A stretch of 64,000 nucleotides of DNA from Bacteroides xylanisolvens XB1A (GCF_000210075.1 NC_021017.1:1687998-1751997); one strand, 5' to 3'; positions 20,671 to 31,012 are shown, counted from the stretch's first letter. Made by a program: numbers and translations. Notes: generated by a model from the letters alone, not told the origin.

Positions 20671-22029
20671 ATGAGAACTTTAAAAAGACTTTTTTATGTA
20701 GCTTGTACAGCTTTCCTCCTTACATCTTGCGAGGAAACCTATAATGACAAGCTATTCTGGCCGGGTGAACTCTGCCAGGAGTATGGCTCATACATCAAAC
20801 CGGCTACCTTAAACCTGACCTACAGCGGGGAGAAACTCGTTGGAAAAACTGTCGACTTTAAAACAGAAGACAGTGAAAAAGGAACCTTGACACTGAATGA
20901 CATTATCCCGGGAGAAAAACAAACTCCTCTTCCAATCAGTCTGTGTGAACAGGAAGACTCTTATACATTTAGCGGCAAGAACATCACGATGGGAGGAGCA
21001 ACCGTGACATATAGCGGTGCCATCACTCCGAAAACAATGAAACTAGATTTGGATGTAGTAATGCCGCAAAGTAAATGGGAGAAAAGTTATAGCATATCCA
21101 ATTTCACTAAAGGAAAGAAAATGACTGTCACCTACAGTGGAGGACAGTATATATGGAAAGAAACGAATGAAATCTTAACCGGAGGATTCTATGTCCATCT
21201 GGATGATGTAGAACTTACCAAAGCGGGCAGTACACTGTTTTTAAGGATGAAACTGATTCAAAATGCACTTTGCTATTTCATACCGCAACTTCTTCAGACA
21301 ATCACCCTACAACCCGACGGTAACCTTGTAGCCAATTATACGACGAGTCCCGTTTACATCGGCAGCGTACCGATCAATAACATAGATCCGGATAAAGACG
21401 TCGGTACCATCGCAACATTTGTCACCAAGTTTATGATCGGCTTACTGACAGAAAAAGATATCAATAATGCATTGACAGACCGTACATGGACCGCTTCACC
21501 TATTAATCTAATCACTTGGACAGAGGAGAGCGGTAAACTTAAAATAAACCTGAACTTACCGGCAATTATCAGTCTGGCAACCAAGGACAGTGAAACTCCT
21601 ATCGATTCAGGACTGGTTTCCGGAATTATGGAAGCTCTTGCCCAATCCAATCCTGTGCAACTGAAACTGTTGCTCGGAATCGTAAACTCCATGATCGACA
21701 ATCCATTGCTCGGTATCATAACCAGTATGGATACGGCGAGCTTCCAACAGGTATTCTACTTACTGACCGAAGGAATTATCTTTCATATAGAAGAGGAAGA
21801 CGGACATACCCATCTTTACTTAACCAAAGAGTCGACAACTGCTTTCATTCAGTTATTGCCCGGACTGCAACCGATAGTGGAAGGAATGTTGCCGGAAAGC
21901 ATGGCTAACAATACTGTATTTAAAAACCTACTCGGACTTCTCATGGGAAATGACGAAAACGGTCTGCCGGTTTTATGGAATGCAGCCAATACTATTGACT
22001 TAGGATTGGATCTTCTGCCACAAGAATAA
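20671..22029 (+). CDS. Lipoprotein of DUF4925 type
   Basis: 452 aa. Signal with lipobox LLTSC, lipidated Cys near residue 20. The body opens with repeated beta-strands (LNLTYSGEKLVGKTV, then GKNITMGGATVTYSGAI), which suggests a lipocalin/beta-sandwich-like N-terminal part of about 150 residues, followed by a helical, Leu/Ile-rich C-terminal part. I take it for a DUF4925 protein, a Bacteroides family without known function. It is 31 nt upstream of a TonB receptor and in the same transcript, so it could be an accessory surface protein for that receptor, comparable in place to SusD-like partners but unrelated in sequence. Confidence 0.7.
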   Translation: MRTLKRLFYVACTAFLLTSCEETYNDKLFWPGELCQEYGSYIKPATLNLTYSGEKLVGKTVDFKTEDSEKGTLTLNDIIPGEKQTPLPISLCEQEDSYTFSGKNITMGGATVTYSGAITPKTMKLDLDVVMPQSKWEKSYSISNFTKGKKMTVTYSGGQYIWKETNEILTGGFYVHLDDVELTKAGSTLFLRMKLIQNALCYFIPQLLQTITLQPDGNLVANYTTSPVYIGSVPINNIDPDKDVGTIATFVTKFMIGLLTEKDINNALTDRTWTASPINLITWTEESGKLKINLNLPAIISLATKDSETPIDSGLVSGIMEALAQSNPVQLKLLLGIVNSMIDNPLLGIITSMDTASFQQVFYLLTEGIIFHIEEEDGHTHLYLTKESTTAFIQLLPGLQPIVEGMLPESMANNTVFKNLLGLLMGNDENGLPVLWNAANTIDLGLDLLPQE

Positions 22030-22060
22030 ACATCAACTATGAATATCAAAAAAGAAAACA

Positions 22061-24907
22061 ATGAAGAAAATATATATTCTAACTTTGCTACTATGCTTCA
22101 CCAGCCTTGGGGGTAGTTTTGCCCAAACGCTGAAAGGACATATATATGATGCAAATACCAATGAGCCATTGGTGGGAGCAGCCGTTACGTATAAGTTACA
22201 GGGTAACCAGGGAGTAGTGTCCGACATTCATGGGGCTTATGAAATCAAGCTGCCCGAAGGGGGTGTCGATCTCGTATTCAGTTATGTGGGCTACGAAGAT
22301 GTACTGATGCCGATCGTAATCGACAGGCGTGAGGTAATCACCAAAAACGTCTACATGAAAGAAAGCACCAAGCTGCTGGAGGAAGTCGTGGTCAGCGCCG
22401 GACGCTTTGAACAGAAATTGAGTAATGTCACTGTTTCCATGGATGTAGTGAAAGCCGGTGACATTGCCCGCCAGGCACCAACAGATATATCGTCTACCCT
22501 CCGCACTCTTCCGGGAGTGGATATTGTTGACAAACAACCTTCCATACGTGGTGGTAGCGGATGGACATACGGAGTAGGTGCACGCAGTCAGATTCTGGTG
22601 GATGGTATGAGTACCCTGAATCCCAAGACAGGCGAAATCAACTGGAACACCGTACCTTTGGAGAATATCGAGCAGATTGAAGTAATCAAAGGAGCCTCTT
22701 CCGTTTTATATGGTTCATCGGCTTTGAATGGTATCATCAATATCCGCACCGCACGTCCGGGGTTAGCTCCGAAAACACGTTTCAGCGCATATCTCGGTAT
22801 CTATGGTGATGCGGAGAATGACGAATACCAATGGAGTGATAAGAATTTCTGGAAAGAAGATAAATATTCGGTCAAACCGATTCTGCGCGGAAATCTTCTT
22901 AGTGGTGTGCGTAATCCGATTTACGAAGGATTCGATCTCTCCCACGCCCGTCGTATCGGTAATTTCGACGTCAGTGGCAGCCTTAATCTTTTCACCGATG
23001 AAGGATACCGCCAGCAAGGACATAACAAACGTTTCCGCATGGGAGGTAACCTAACCTATCACCAACCGGACATGGGAATGAAACTGTTGAACTATGGTTT
23101 TAATATCGATTTCCTGTCTAATCAATATGGTGACTTTTTTATCTGGCGTTCACCGACAGAGGTGTACAAGCCCTCTCCTTTCACCAACATGGGCAGGGAA
23201 GATAATAATTTCCATATCGACCCGTTTGTCAACTATGTGAATCCGGAAAACGGTACGTCACATAAGATCAAGGGACGTTTCTATTATAGTGCCGACAATA
23301 TCGTACGTCCTACCCAGGGAGCATCTATCATGGATATTCTGGGCAATATGGGGACAGATGCCCAAACGATACAGAATATTGCAGGCGGTGATTACAGTTC
23401 ATTCTACCCGGCATTGGTGGGAATCGGTTCAGGACTAATCAATGGTAATCTGGAAGACGCCATGAATGGAGTATTCACTTCATTAGGCAATATCTTCCCT
23501 AACGCAACGACTGCCGATTATTGTGATCTGATTTCCTGGGTGATGGACAGCGGGCTACCCAGTGATTTGGGAGGACTGACGAACGGACAATTGCCTGGTG
23601 ACCTGATTCCCTGGGTGTCCGACGTACTCAATCCTTCACGAAACACTCCTAAGACGCAGACTGATAAAAGCACTAACTATTATCTTGATTATCAGTTCAA
23701 CAAGAAATGGGACAGTGGCGCACAAATCACTACCGGAGCCACTTATGAGCATGTACGGTATAATTCGGCCATCATGGACGAAGTCTACAAAAGCGATAAC
23801 ATAGCTGCTTTCTTCCAGTACGACCAACGTTTCTGGGACCGTCTAAGCGTATCTGCCGGTGTGCGTGCCGAATACTATCGTGTAAACAATCACCATCGTG
23901 AAGCAGAAACAAAGATATTCGGAACTAAAGTTCCATTCCGCCCCGTGTTCCGTGCCGGACTGAACTATCAGTTGGCAGATTACAGTTTTATCCGTGCCAG
24001 CTTCGGACAAGGTTACCGTAACCCGTCCATCAATGAGAAATACCTGCGCAAGGATATCGGAGGAGTCGGCGTTTACCCGAATCTGGATATCAAACCGGAA
24101 AAAGGGTTTAATGCGGAATTGGGATTCAAGCAAGGATATAAGATTGGTAATTTCCAGGGATTTGTAGATGTTGCAGGATTCTATACACAATATAAGGATA
24201 TGGTCGAATTCCAGTTCGGACTATTCAATAATACGGACTATACGATGATTAACAGCATCAGTGATGCCATCCGAATGATAACCGGTGGTCAAGGTTTCGG
24301 AATCGGAGCACAGTTTCATAACGTATCGAAAGCACAAATCTACGGAGTGGAAATATCGACAAACGGTGTTTATAACTTCAATAAGAACACAAAGTTGTTC
24401 TATAATTTAGGGTATGTATACACCGAACCCCGTGATGCGGATTATAAGGAACGCAATGATGCGGAGGATCTTTATACTGATCCTCTTCAAATGAAAGAAA
24501 AATCTAACACCGGAAAGTACCTGAAGTATCGTCCGAAACACAGTTTTAAAGCGACAGTAGATTTCCAGTGGAAACGTATCAATCTGGGTGCGAACGTTGC
24601 CTGGAAGAGTAAAATCCTCGCAGTGGATTACCTGATGATGGATGAACGTCCGAAAGCACAACTCGACTTGATGGATTACGTTCGCGGCATCGCTTTCGGT
24701 TATTCTAAAGGAGAAACACTTGCTACTTACTGGAACAAACATAACACGCCCTATGCTACCGTTGATTTGCGCTTCGGAGTAAAAGTAACGAAAGAAGTAG
24801 CTTTCCAATTCATGGTAAATAACCTGTTTAACAAAGAATACAGCTACCGCCCGATGGCAGTTGCCGCTCCACGTACTTTCGTACTGAAAATGGACGTCAC
24901 TTTCTAA
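22061..24907 (+). CDS. TonB-dependent outer-membrane receptor
   Basis: 948 aa. Signal peptide to about 21, carboxypeptidase-regulatory-like domain (23-105), plug domain (about 115-230) with SSTLRTLPGVDIVDKQPSIRGGSGW, ILVDGMSTLNPKTG and IEVIKGASSVLYGSSALNGII, and a barrel ending in a C-terminal Phe (FVLKMDVTF). It is not a SusC: no SusD follows and the plug looks like siderophore/vitamin receptors. The insert at about 425-525 (QNIAGGDYSSFYPALVGIG onward) is a long loop in the barrel. Ligand unknown; the lipoprotein upstream may be its partner. A strong terminator follows. Confidence 0.92.
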   Translation: MKKIYILTLLLCFTSLGGSFAQTLKGHIYDANTNEPLVGAAVTYKLQGNQGVVSDIHGAYEIKLPEGGVDLVFSYVGYEDVLMPIVIDRREVITKNVYMKESTKLLEEVVVSAGRFEQKLSNVTVSMDVVKAGDIARQAPTDISSTLRTLPGVDIVDKQPSIRGGSGWTYGVGARSQILVDGMSTLNPKTGEINWNTVPLENIEQIEVIKGASSVLYGSSALNGIINIRTARPGLAPKTRFSAYLGIYGDAENDEYQWSDKNFWKEDKYSVKPILRGNLLSGVRNPIYEGFDLSHARRIGNFDVSGSLNLFTDEGYRQQGHNKRFRMGGNLTYHQPDMGMKLLNYGFNIDFLSNQYGDFFIWRSPTEVYKPSPFTNMGREDNNFHIDPFVNYVNPENGTSHKIKGRFYYSADNIVRPTQGASIMDILGNMGTDAQTIQNIAGGDYSSFYPALVGIGSGLINGNLEDAMNGVFTSLGNIFPNATTADYCDLISWVMDSGLPSDLGGLTNGQLPGDLIPWVSDVLNPSRNTPKTQTDKSTNYYLDYQFNKKWDSGAQITTGATYEHVRYNSAIMDEVYKSDNIAAFFQYDQRFWDRLSVSAGVRAEYYRVNNHHREAETKIFGTKVPFRPVFRAGLNYQLADYSFIRASFGQGYRNPSINEKYLRKDIGGVGVYPNLDIKPEKGFNAELGFKQGYKIGNFQGFVDVAGFYTQYKDMVEFQFGLFNNTDYTMINSISDAIRMITGGQGFGIGAQFHNVSKAQIYGVEISTNGVYNFNKNTKLFYNLGYVYTEPRDADYKERNDAEDLYTDPLQMKEKSNTGKYLKYRPKHSFKATVDFQWKRINLGANVAWKSKILAVDYLMMDERPKAQLDLMDYVRGIAFGYSKGETLATYWNKHNTPYATVDLRFGVKVTKEVAFQFMVNNLFNKEYSYRPMAVAAPRTFVLKMDVTF

Positions 24908-24915
24908 ATAAAAAG

Positions 24916-24962
24916 AAAAAGTAATAATTGTCCTACTAATTATGACAATTATTACTTTTTTT
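24916..24962 (+). terminator. Terminator after the TonB receptor
   Basis: AAAAAGTAATAATTGTC (24916-24932) pairs with GACAATTATTACTTTTT (24944-24960) and runs into seven Ts. Confidence 0.9.
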
Positions 24963-24965
24963 GTT

Positions 24966-24973
24966 TATTTTTG
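24966..24973 (+). promoter_or_regulatory. Possible -7 box of the sensor kinase operon
   Basis: TATTTTTG fits TAnnTTTG, 41 nt before the ATG at 25015. The T-rich surroundings make a chance match likely. Confidence 0.35.
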
Positions 24974-25014
24974 GGGAGAAATAATAAACACTCACGCAAC
25001 AAAACATCCCCAAA

Positions 25015-26862
25015 ATGAAAAAGGCTGTTTACATATCATTTATCATCAACCTATTTGTATGCATTTCATTACATTCAAAGGACAGGACTTCCAAACATTT
25101 GTACGCCTTACAGCATCTTATCAATGCCAACCTTGCTTATGATTCGATAGCCTCTATAGACAGTATCATAATATGGGAACAGCAACTAAGTCCGATACTT
25201 GAACAAGAGAACCAAATAGAACTTTTCTTCCGAATCAAACAACTATTAGTACATGCACACTCTTTATCCGGCAACATCGGGCAAGCTATCGACGAAGCAC
25301 GGCTTATGTATGAAAAAGCCGAAACTCTGAAATATGATTTAGGAATAGCACTCTCCAATACAGCTATCGGAGATGCCTATTATTGCTCAAATATGACTGA
25401 AGAGGCAGCCAACGCTTACAAAGAAGCAATCCTTCATCCTGTATCTTCTTCGGAAGGCAACTATTACAAAGAAATGGCAATGTTACATCTGAAAGAGATT
25501 TTCATCAGAGAACACAACTCGGAAGAAGCGGAATCATACAGGGAAATGCTGCTAAAATCAGACGCCATGCATACCAACCAAACCATTTTGTTCTTCCATT
25601 ATTGTTCCGATGTGGCATATTATATAATGACAGGAGAGTCGCAGAAAGCGCAGGATAGTTTCCTCGAAGTAGAAAAAATCTACCACTCCTGCAAAGAGCC
25701 GTATTACTACTCCCCTTTTCTCTGCTCACAAGGATTATATAACGAAACAATCGGAAAAAACGAACTCGCCTTGTTATGTTATGATAACGTACTGCAAAGT
25801 ATCAAACAAAAAATGCAATCGATAACCTACTTACAAGTATCTCACTTAAAAGCAAACTTGCTGATAAAAAAGGGGGATCCTCAAGAAGCCGCCCGACTAT
25901 ACGAAAAGATCAGTCGCATCACAGATTCTATTGCTTCTCCCAGTTATACCCACCGCATCAACAATCTACGCGCTTCTTATCAGGAAAACCGGATGAAAGT
26001 GGAGAACAAGGTCGAACATAACCGCATTTTCATGAGCGGTATCCTTATCGGCACCATCATTCTGGTTGTCATTATTTACCTGGCGCTACATATATTAAAA
26101 CAAAACAAAAAGATTGCCGAATCAAAGAAATGTCTTGAACAGTCACGACTAAATGCGGAAAGTGCCATGCATGCCAAAAGCCTTTTTCTCTCCAACATGA
26201 GTCATGAAATCCGCACTCCGCTCAGTGCCCTTTCCGGTTTCTCCAATCTACTGACTGACCAGGGACTGGATGCGGAAACTCGCCGGCAATGCAGCGATGT
26301 CATACAGCAAAATTCAGACTTGTTACTCAAACTGATTAATGACATAATCGACCTGAGCAATCTTGAAGTAGGCAAAATGAAATTCAGTTTCGGCTCCCAC
26401 GATGCTATTGCCATCTGTAACAATGTAATCGATACCGTTAACAAAGTAAAACAAACCCGGGCAGCACTCCGTTTTAAAACACCACTCACCTCATTGCAAC
26501 TGTATACAGATGATTCACGTTTACAACAATTGCTCATCAACCTGCTCATCAACGCCACTAAATTCACTGTCGAAGGAAGCATTACCCTTGAAGTAGAATT
26601 ACAATCAGATGAATATGCACTTTTCTCCGTAACAGATACGGGCTGCGGGATTCCCCCGGAAAAACAGGCGAACATCTTCAGCCGCTTCGAAAAACTAAAC
26701 GAAACAGCGCAGGGATCGGGGCTCGGGTTGTCTATCTGCCAACTGATTATTGAACGCATCGGTGGAAAGATATGGATAGATCCGGCATACACCGACGGAT
26801 GCAGATTCTGTTTCACACACCCCGTCCGACCAATGGAAGAAAGAAAGGAGGAACAAGCATGA
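25015..26862 (+). CDS. TPR sensor histidine kinase 1 (intact motifs)
   Basis: 615 aa. Signal peptide (1-21), periplasmic TPR-like helices (about 25-325), one transmembrane helix (339-361), coiled linker, then a HisKA domain with FLSNMSHEIRTPL (phospho-acceptor His397) and an HATPase_c domain with N-box LLINLLINATKFT, G1 DTGCGIP and G2 GSGLGLSICQL. No receiver or output domain. First gene of a three-kinase operon; its TGA overlaps the next ATG (ATGA). No response regulator lies nearby, so the phosphorylation target is unknown. The N-terminal TPR part is of the tetratricopeptide type common in Bacteroidetes sensors. Confidence 0.93.
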   Translation: MKKAVYISFIINLFVCISLHSKDRTSKHLYALQHLINANLAYDSIASIDSIIIWEQQLSPILEQENQIELFFRIKQLLVHAHSLSGNIGQAIDEARLMYEKAETLKYDLGIALSNTAIGDAYYCSNMTEEAANAYKEAILHPVSSSEGNYYKEMAMLHLKEIFIREHNSEEAESYREMLLKSDAMHTNQTILFFHYCSDVAYYIMTGESQKAQDSFLEVEKIYHSCKEPYYYSPFLCSQGLYNETIGKNELALLCYDNVLQSIKQKMQSITYLQVSHLKANLLIKKGDPQEAARLYEKISRITDSIASPSYTHRINNLRASYQENRMKVENKVEHNRIFMSGILIGTIILVVIIYLALHILKQNKKIAESKKCLEQSRLNAESAMHAKSLFLSNMSHEIRTPLSALSGFSNLLTDQGLDAETRRQCSDVIQQNSDLLLKLINDIIDLSNLEVGKMKFSFGSHDAIAICNNVIDTVNKVKQTRAALRFKTPLTSLQLYTDDSRLQQLLINLLINATKFTVEGSITLEVELQSDEYALFSVTDTGCGIPPEKQANIFSRFEKLNETAQGSGLGLSICQLIIERIGGKIWIDPAYTDGCRFCFTHPVRPMEERKEEQA

Positions 26863-28862
26863 AACGAATCGGCATATTCTGCATCATATTATTGGGACTA
26901 ATAACAATCCAGACCGCCCAAGCAATGACTGTCAAAGACAGCCTGGTGCAGGTACTGGATACTATACCTGCCAACAAAACAAGACTAAACGTCCTGTATT
27001 TATTAGCTTACCAAGACCCTATGTCACCGTCCTGCCTCAATTACCTGGACCGACTGCTAAAAGAAGCAGCCGTACAAGAGGACATAGAGTACCAGTGTCT
27101 TGCCATGTATGCGTATGTTGTCTATTATTTCAACCACCAAGACGGGAAAAATACAAAATTGTGGATGGACAAACTGACAGAAATATCCCTGAAGCATAAA
27201 TACTATAATACTTATTTTTCAGCCAAACGGGCGGAAATTTTGATGCATATCATAGAGCACAAAATAGAATACAGCATCACACAGGCCGAAGAAATGTATC
27301 GTCTCGCCTCCCAAACAAACAATACACAAGGTATGCGCTATGCAAAATTATGTCTGATGAACGCTTATCTGATGTCCGCTCGATACAAAGAAGGAGAAAA
27401 CGCAGGATTCGAAGCCTACCGCCTGCTACCTGCCACCGCTTCCCTAGAAGAAAGAAAGGATATCTTACAGGAGATATCCCTAGCATGTGCATCTATAGAG
27501 AGCGAAGAATCGCTGAAATATCTAAAAGAATTTGAAATCGTACTGGACAAAATGTCCCGCCAAGAAGCAAAATTCAAATTAAGGATTCATCACACCAGTT
27601 ATCTCTTATTGGAAACATTATACGCCAACTATTATCTGCAAAATGGTCATATAGACGAAGCCCGTATTCACCTCAAGAAGATGAACGAATATTTCTCTCC
27701 AACGGACTATATCCCCTGCCGGGGACTCTATTACGATGTATATGCCCAATATTACCGGATTACGCAAATGTATGACAAAGCACTGATTTATGCAGACTCC
27801 GCCATCAATCTGCTTTCAGGAGTATCGGACAACAACGGTCTCGACTACCGGATAAAACGGGCAGGGATACTTGCTGACGCAGGACGGACAGATGAGGCTA
27901 TTCCCTTATTGCGTAATCTGTTGGCAAAGAAAGACACCTTCTACCAGCACTTATCCACGAGCCAAATGGAAGAGATCTACGAAATGAAAAAAATAGATGA
28001 ATTACTCCTGGAAAAGGAAAAGCATCGGTCAATCATTCAAACAATCGAACTGGCATTAATCACTATTGCATTAATCATTCTAATACCTGCCACTATCCGC
28101 ATCTTTTACGTAAAAAAAAGACTAAAAAAAGAGGAGGAAGAAATCAAAAAAATGACTCAAATAGCAGAAGAAGCAAATGAAGTGAAAAGCCATTTTCTTT
28201 CCAATATGAGTTATGACATCCGCAGTACACTTAATAACGTGCTGGGCTTCTCACAATTGATGACCCAGGACCCTAACAGCATAGAAACCGCTCAATGGAA
28301 AGAGTACTCTGAAATTGTCCAAACCAATTCGACCGAATTGATACAACTGGTGAATGACATACTTGACTTATCGAGACTGGAAGCCGGAAAAACAAAATGG
28401 CAAGTACAGGAGTATGATATTATTCCTCTATGTTCGGATATTGTCAGCATAGCACAAATGAGAAATAAGGGAAAGATACAAATTGACTTCAAAACCACCA
28501 TCAAAGAGCAGGCTTTCCAACTGGATATCACCCGCTTCACACAGGTCATTGTAAGCACGCTCATTTATCCGGTTCCCTGTGACTTGCAAAGACACGTCAC
28601 GTTCTCCTTATATTGTAATGAACAGGAAAAGTTACTTGTATTCCGTATCATCAATACTCCACTTGCTGATGCGGAGTTTCAGATCCGAAAAACGGATGTC
28701 CGCCATCGGATTAATCGTCTGACAATCGAATATTTCGGAGGGACATACACGGTTATTTCCAATCTGAAAGAAGAACCGACTATTATTATCACATATCCTT
28801 ACTCTAAATCAGCGGCAGAAGATGCCGTACGAGATAATTTTCATAGACAGATACGCTTATGA
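26859..28862 (+). CDS. TPR sensor kinase homologue 2, catalytically dead (pseudokinase)
   Basis: 667 aa from ATG 26859, chosen because it overlaps the previous stop (ATGA), follows AAAGGAGG and begins a signal peptide; an earlier in-frame codon at 26772 lies within the previous gene. Signal peptide 1-22, TPR-like repeats to about 385, one transmembrane helix (392-417), coiled linker. The H-box reads NMSYDIRSTLNN: the phospho-acceptor His is Tyr452 and the Pro is lost. The N-box Asn is gone (TQVIVSTLIYPVPCD), DTGxGI is replaced by NTPLAD and the GxGLGL loop is missing. It thus cannot autophosphorylate by the known mechanism but keeps the frame and length. Likely role: a regulatory partner of kinases 1 and 3. 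This is an intact gene, not a decayed one. Confidence 0.93.
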   Translation: MKRIGIFCIILLGLITIQTAQAMTVKDSLVQVLDTIPANKTRLNVLYLLAYQDPMSPSCLNYLDRLLKEAAVQEDIEYQCLAMYAYVVYYFNHQDGKNTKLWMDKLTEISLKHKYYNTYFSAKRAEILMHIIEHKIEYSITQAEEMYRLASQTNNTQGMRYAKLCLMNAYLMSARYKEGENAGFEAYRLLPATASLEERKDILQEISLACASIESEESLKYLKEFEIVLDKMSRQEAKFKLRIHHTSYLLLETLYANYYLQNGHIDEARIHLKKMNEYFSPTDYIPCRGLYYDVYAQYYRITQMYDKALIYADSAINLLSGVSDNNGLDYRIKRAGILADAGRTDEAIPLLRNLLAKKDTFYQHLSTSQMEEIYEMKKIDELLLEKEKHRSIIQTIELALITIALIILIPATIRIFYVKKRLKKEEEEIKKMTQIAEEANEVKSHFLSNMSYDIRSTLNNVLGFSQLMTQDPNSIETAQWKEYSEIVQTNSTELIQLVNDILDLSRLEAGKTKWQVQEYDIIPLCSDIVSIAQMRNKGKIQIDFKTTIKEQAFQLDITRFTQVIVSTLIYPVPCDLQRHVTFSLYCNEQEKLLVFRIINTPLADAEFQIRKTDVRHRINRLTIEYFGGTYTVISNLKEEPTIIITYPYSKSAAEDAVRDNFHRQIRL

Positions 28863-30907
28863 ACAACCTAAAAGCACAAATCAGCCTCATCTCCGGAATT
28901 TTACTTATGATTCCATGCATTCTGTTTGCTACGGCCATATCTACCCCAGCAGATAGTTTACAAAACTTATTAAAAGATTGCCCGGATGCCGGGAAGAAGG
29001 CTATCATATACGTACATCTGGCTGATATTTATGTCGACAGCATAAATATCGCCACTACGTATTGGAATGAAGCACTCACCGAAGCAGTCAAGGCTGAAGA
29101 CGAATATATTACGAAACTTGCTTTGGACGCACTCGTCCAAAGATATGCTTCGAAGGACGAAAAGATAGTAAAAAAATATATAAATATCGCCCAACAGGTG
29201 CTTCCGGAAAGCCACAACGCGCTATTCATCGACTATCTGTATTGTTACAATATCTGGATGGAAATGAGAAAAAACAATTCATTGGAGCTTATTGAACAAG
29301 AACTAAATGAACTGAAAAATGAGAACTTGCAAGATATGACACTCGAAGAACAAATTAGATGGGAATACCTCACAGGAGTATCATTGGATTATTTTTCTCT
29401 GCTGACTCATGCATACAGCGAAATAGGCAAAGCCATACCTTATATAGAGAGAGCACTGGACAAAGTCTCAGAATTTCCTATGAAAGACAGAATCCATTTT
29501 GAAATATTATGTCGTTATGAATTATCGGACTTATACACGGCAGTGAACGACAAAAAGGCAGCGGATGAAATCAACAAAATGATTGAACTTCATAAAAAGT
29601 GGAACAGCCAAAATACCTCTTTCGAGCGAAAGTTTCTTGATGAATCAGACTATTATATGAAGCAATATTCATTAATCATTTTTCTCGGAGACCTTATTGA
29701 CAGAAAGGAAGCCCAAAAGTATTATGAAAAATACATGGGAATAGCCCGAAAGAAAAACAAGATGAAAAGTACATACGAAACCAGAGCAAGATACTATAAA
29801 ACGATTGGAGACTACCAAGCCTCCATCACCTACATCGACTCTACTATCCTTACGGAACATTATGAACCGGAAGTCCTTATCCCGCTCTACGCAGTAAAAG
29901 CAGGACTTTACTACAAAATAAAAGATTATAAAAACGCATATCTGGCCTTAAAAGAGGGCAATAAACTACAAACAAAGAACAAAATAACAAAGAGAGAACA
30001 ACAAATGGCGGAAATGCAGACACGCTTTGATGTCAGTAAACTGGAACTGGATAAAATGAGCCTTGCCTATAAAAACAAACAAATAGCGCTCATCGCTTCC
30101 TGTATTTTATTACTAGGACTAATTGCGTGGAGTATCTACCAACGCTATATGGTGAAACGACTGAAAAAGATGCATAGGAAATTGATGATTGCCAATGAAG
30201 AGGTCAAAAAACAAAGTGAAAAAGCCACCGAAAGCGAAAAAATGAAAACCGCTTTTCTTAATTCTATCTGCCATGAGATACGGACTCCATTGAATTCTAT
30301 AGCCGGATTCTCCGAACTAATCACAGATGAATCCCTAGATGCTGTGACTCGTGAAGAATTCAAAGACTTAATACTAAACAATTCCACGACATTGCTTTCT
30401 ATAGTAAACAATATACTGGAACTATCCGAACTTGTCAGTTCTTATGAACCACTACCGGTTGAACCTACCGACATATACGGACTTTGTATAGAAGAAATGG
30501 AAATACTAAAAGAAAAAATCTTAAATTCTGACATATTATGCATTACCGAAGCTGATAAGAAAGAAATAATCATACCGACTAACGCTTTTTACCTCTCACG
30601 AGTGATCGGTAACTTATTGAGTAATGCAGCAAAATTCACAGAAAAGGGAACAATCACATTAACCTGTCAGATTGACGAAGATCAAGAAGTAGTGGTTATT
30701 TCCGTAACCGACACGGGAATAGGCATACCGACCGACAAACAAGAGTGGGTATTCGAGCGATTTACCAAAGTAGATGATTTCAAACCTGGTACAGGACTTG
30801 GACTTTACATTTGCCGTATCATTATCCAACGGCTCGGCGGTAATATAAGTATTGACACCTGTTACACCAAAGGCTGTAAAGTATTGGTATGTATGCCGAT
30901 AAAATAG
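28859..30907 (+). CDS. TPR sensor histidine kinase 3 (intact motifs)
   Basis: 682 aa; its ATG overlaps the TGA of the pseudokinase gene. Signal peptide (1-26), periplasmic helical repeats to about 395, transmembrane helix (408-427), coiled linker, HisKA with FLNSICHEIRTPLNS (His472), HATPase_c with VIGNLLSNAAKFTEKG, DTGIGIP and GTGLGLYICRI. No receiver domain. Same architecture as kinases 1 and 2, from which it diverges strongly in the TPR part, consistent with different ligands. Last gene of the operon. Confidence 0.93.
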   Translation: MNNLKAQISLISGILLMIPCILFATAISTPADSLQNLLKDCPDAGKKAIIYVHLADIYVDSINIATTYWNEALTEAVKAEDEYITKLALDALVQRYASKDEKIVKKYINIAQQVLPESHNALFIDYLYCYNIWMEMRKNNSLELIEQELNELKNENLQDMTLEEQIRWEYLTGVSLDYFSLLTHAYSEIGKAIPYIERALDKVSEFPMKDRIHFEILCRYELSDLYTAVNDKKAADEINKMIELHKKWNSQNTSFERKFLDESDYYMKQYSLIIFLGDLIDRKEAQKYYEKYMGIARKKNKMKSTYETRARYYKTIGDYQASITYIDSTILTEHYEPEVLIPLYAVKAGLYYKIKDYKNAYLALKEGNKLQTKNKITKREQQMAEMQTRFDVSKLELDKMSLAYKNKQIALIASCILLLGLIAWSIYQRYMVKRLKKMHRKLMIANEEVKKQSEKATESEKMKTAFLNSICHEIRTPLNSIAGFSELITDESLDAVTREEFKDLILNNSTTLLSIVNNILELSELVSSYEPLPVEPTDIYGLCIEEMEILKEKILNSDILCITEADKKEIIIPTNAFYLSRVIGNLLSNAAKFTEKGTITLTCQIDEDQEVVVISVTDTGIGIPTDKQEWVFERFTKVDDFKPGTGLGLYICRIIIQRLGGNISIDTCYTKGCKVLVCMPIK

Positions 30908-30972
30908 CAATCTTTTCATTTCTGCCATTTTAACAGAATATAATTAGTCAGTTACGATTCATACATTTTTTG

Positions 30973-30980
30973 TATCTTTG
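30973..30980 (+). promoter_or_regulatory. -7 box of the outer-membrane protein gene
   Basis: TATCTTTG, perfect TAnnTTTG match, 33 nt before the ATG at 31013. No clear -33 TTTG. Confidence 0.55.
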
Positions 30981-31012
30981 GCATCTGTAAATGAAAAAAA
31001 CAACCAATAATA

